From positions 1 to 8,189 of the forward strand of contig JANWZF010000221.1 in NCBI GenBank assembly GCA_025054905.1: DNA of 8,189 nucleotides. Direction: 5' to 3'. Positions 7,644 through 8,189 of the stretch are shown here, piece after piece. The notes under the pieces were generated by a model, which saw nothing but the letters and a program-made list of their open reading frames with translations, searched no databases and was not told the DNA's origin. Source of the stretch: Tepidimonas sp. Lineage in GTDB: Bacteria; Pseudomonadota; Gammaproteobacteria; Burkholderiales; Burkholderiaceae_C. A program made the position numbers and the translations under genes. Position 1 is the first letter of the stretch, and the number at the start of each line of letters is the position of its first letter.

Positions 7644-8126
7644 ATGCCAGCCCTGACCCTCACCCCCGCCGAACGTGCCGCGCATCGCGGTGCCGCCCAC
7701 CACCTGGAGCCGGTTGCCATGATCGGCGCCGGCGGCCTGACCGAGGCCGTGGTGGCCGAAGTGGACGCAGCCCTGAAGGCGCACGGCCTCATCAAGGTGC
7801 GCGTGCTGGAGGGCGACCGTGCCCAGCGCGAGGCCTGGCTGCAGGAACTGGCCGAGCGGCTCGACGCGGCGGCGGTGCAACACATCGGCAAGCTGCTGGT
7901 GCTGTGGCGGCCCAAGCCCGCCGCAGAGAAGACCCCGAACCCGCAACGCAAACCGGGGCCGCGTGAATACAAGATCGTCAAGCCCGCCAAGCAACCCGGG
8001 CGCCGTCCCGAAATCAAGACCGTGCGCGTGCTGGGCAACCAGCGGCTCACCGCGGGCGGGTTGGTCAAGAAGGCCAAAAAGCGCCAGAAAAGCGCCAAGA
8101 AAGCCGCCGCAGCCGCTTCTGCCTGA
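7644..8126 (+). CDS. yhbY: YhbY family ribosome-associated RNA-binding protein (CRM domain)
   Basis: A 160-residue protein. Residues 5-90 form a CRS1/YhbY (CRM) domain that aligns by eye with E. coli YhbY (97 aa). It has the conserved N-terminal helix, the GxxG RNA-binding loop as GAGG (28-31) followed by LTEAVVAE, the LIKVRV strand (49-54), and IGKLLVLWRP (81-90). E. coli YhbY associates with pre-50S particles (family knowledge). Beyond residue 90 there is an extension of about 70 residues that is rich in Pro, Lys and Arg and ends in a Lys/Ala low-complexity run (142-160). It is probably disordered and RNA-binding. ATG 7644 matches the family N-terminus. It is divergent from rlmE. Confidence 0.94.
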   Translation: MPALTLTPAERAAHRGAAHHLEPVAMIGAGGLTEAVVAEVDAALKAHGLIKVRVLEGDRAQREAWLQELAERLDAAAVQHIGKLLVLWRPKPAAEKTPNPQRKPGPREYKIVKPAKQPGRRPEIKTVRVLGNQRLTAGGLVKKAKKRQKSAKKAAAAASA

Positions 8127-8151
8127 GGCTTGCACGCCGCACCGTGACCAG

Positions 8152-8176
8152 GCGTGAGGGCGCCCGGCCGTCACGC
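8152..8176 (+). terminator. Candidate hairpin terminator after yhbY
   Basis: GCGTGA (8152-8157) pairs with TCACGC (8171-8176), with a partial inner GG/CC pairing around a GC-rich loop. It starts 26 nt past the yhbY stop and is followed by TCCCCTACC, a poor U-tract. It is plausibly a 3' end for yhbY, or one shared with a converging gene outside the window. The remaining bases to 8189 show no recognisable gene. Confidence 0.4.
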
Positions 8177-8189
8177 TCCCCTACCTCGC

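Noticed and set aside
7596..8174. An N-terminal extension of RlmE reaching to 8174
   Set aside because: The added 193 residues are antisense to yhbY and resemble no methyltransferase. Family homology begins at the ATG at 7595.

Overview
High-GC chromosomal window from a betaproteobacterium, most likely Burkholderiales (Comamonadaceae-like). This rests on overall composition, the style of the FtsH, GlmM and YhbY proteins, and the gene order. It is largely housekeeping sequence, and I see no mobile element, CRISPR array, tRNA or rRNA. No clearly undescribed system is visible. The least characterised content is the partial aminotransferase at the left edge and several small regulatory structures.

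Left part (1-2470): a class III PLP-dependent aminotransferase, related to glutamate-1-semialdehyde aminomutase, runs leftward off the window edge. Its frame is open from the ATG at 1529 to base 1. It is transcribed divergently from a long-form phosphatidylserine decarboxylase gene (1571-2470). Only 41 bp separate the two start codons, and that gap holds nested inverted repeats.

Middle and right (2548-7595): a leftward cluster rlmE-ftsH-folP-glmM with yhbY divergent from rlmE, the same order as in E. coli. It links 23S rRNA 2'-O-methylation (RlmE), membrane protein quality control (FtsH), folate synthesis (FolP) and UDP-GlcNAc precursor synthesis (GlmM). folP and glmM overlap by 4 bases. ftsH probably starts at a TTG with a perfect Shine-Dalgarno. 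The rlmE-ftsH gap carries a sigma-32-like promoter candidate, a -10-like box and two inverted repeats. The 72-bp ftsH-folP gap is almost filled by three consecutive inverted repeats with possible alternative pairings.

Right edge: yhbY (7644-8126) encodes a ribosome-associated CRM-domain RNA-binding protein with a long basic, Ala/Lys-rich tail. A hairpin follows it. The last 62 bases contain no recognisable gene. Long open frames antisense to ftsH, folP, glmM and the aminotransferase gene are judged to be composition artefacts.
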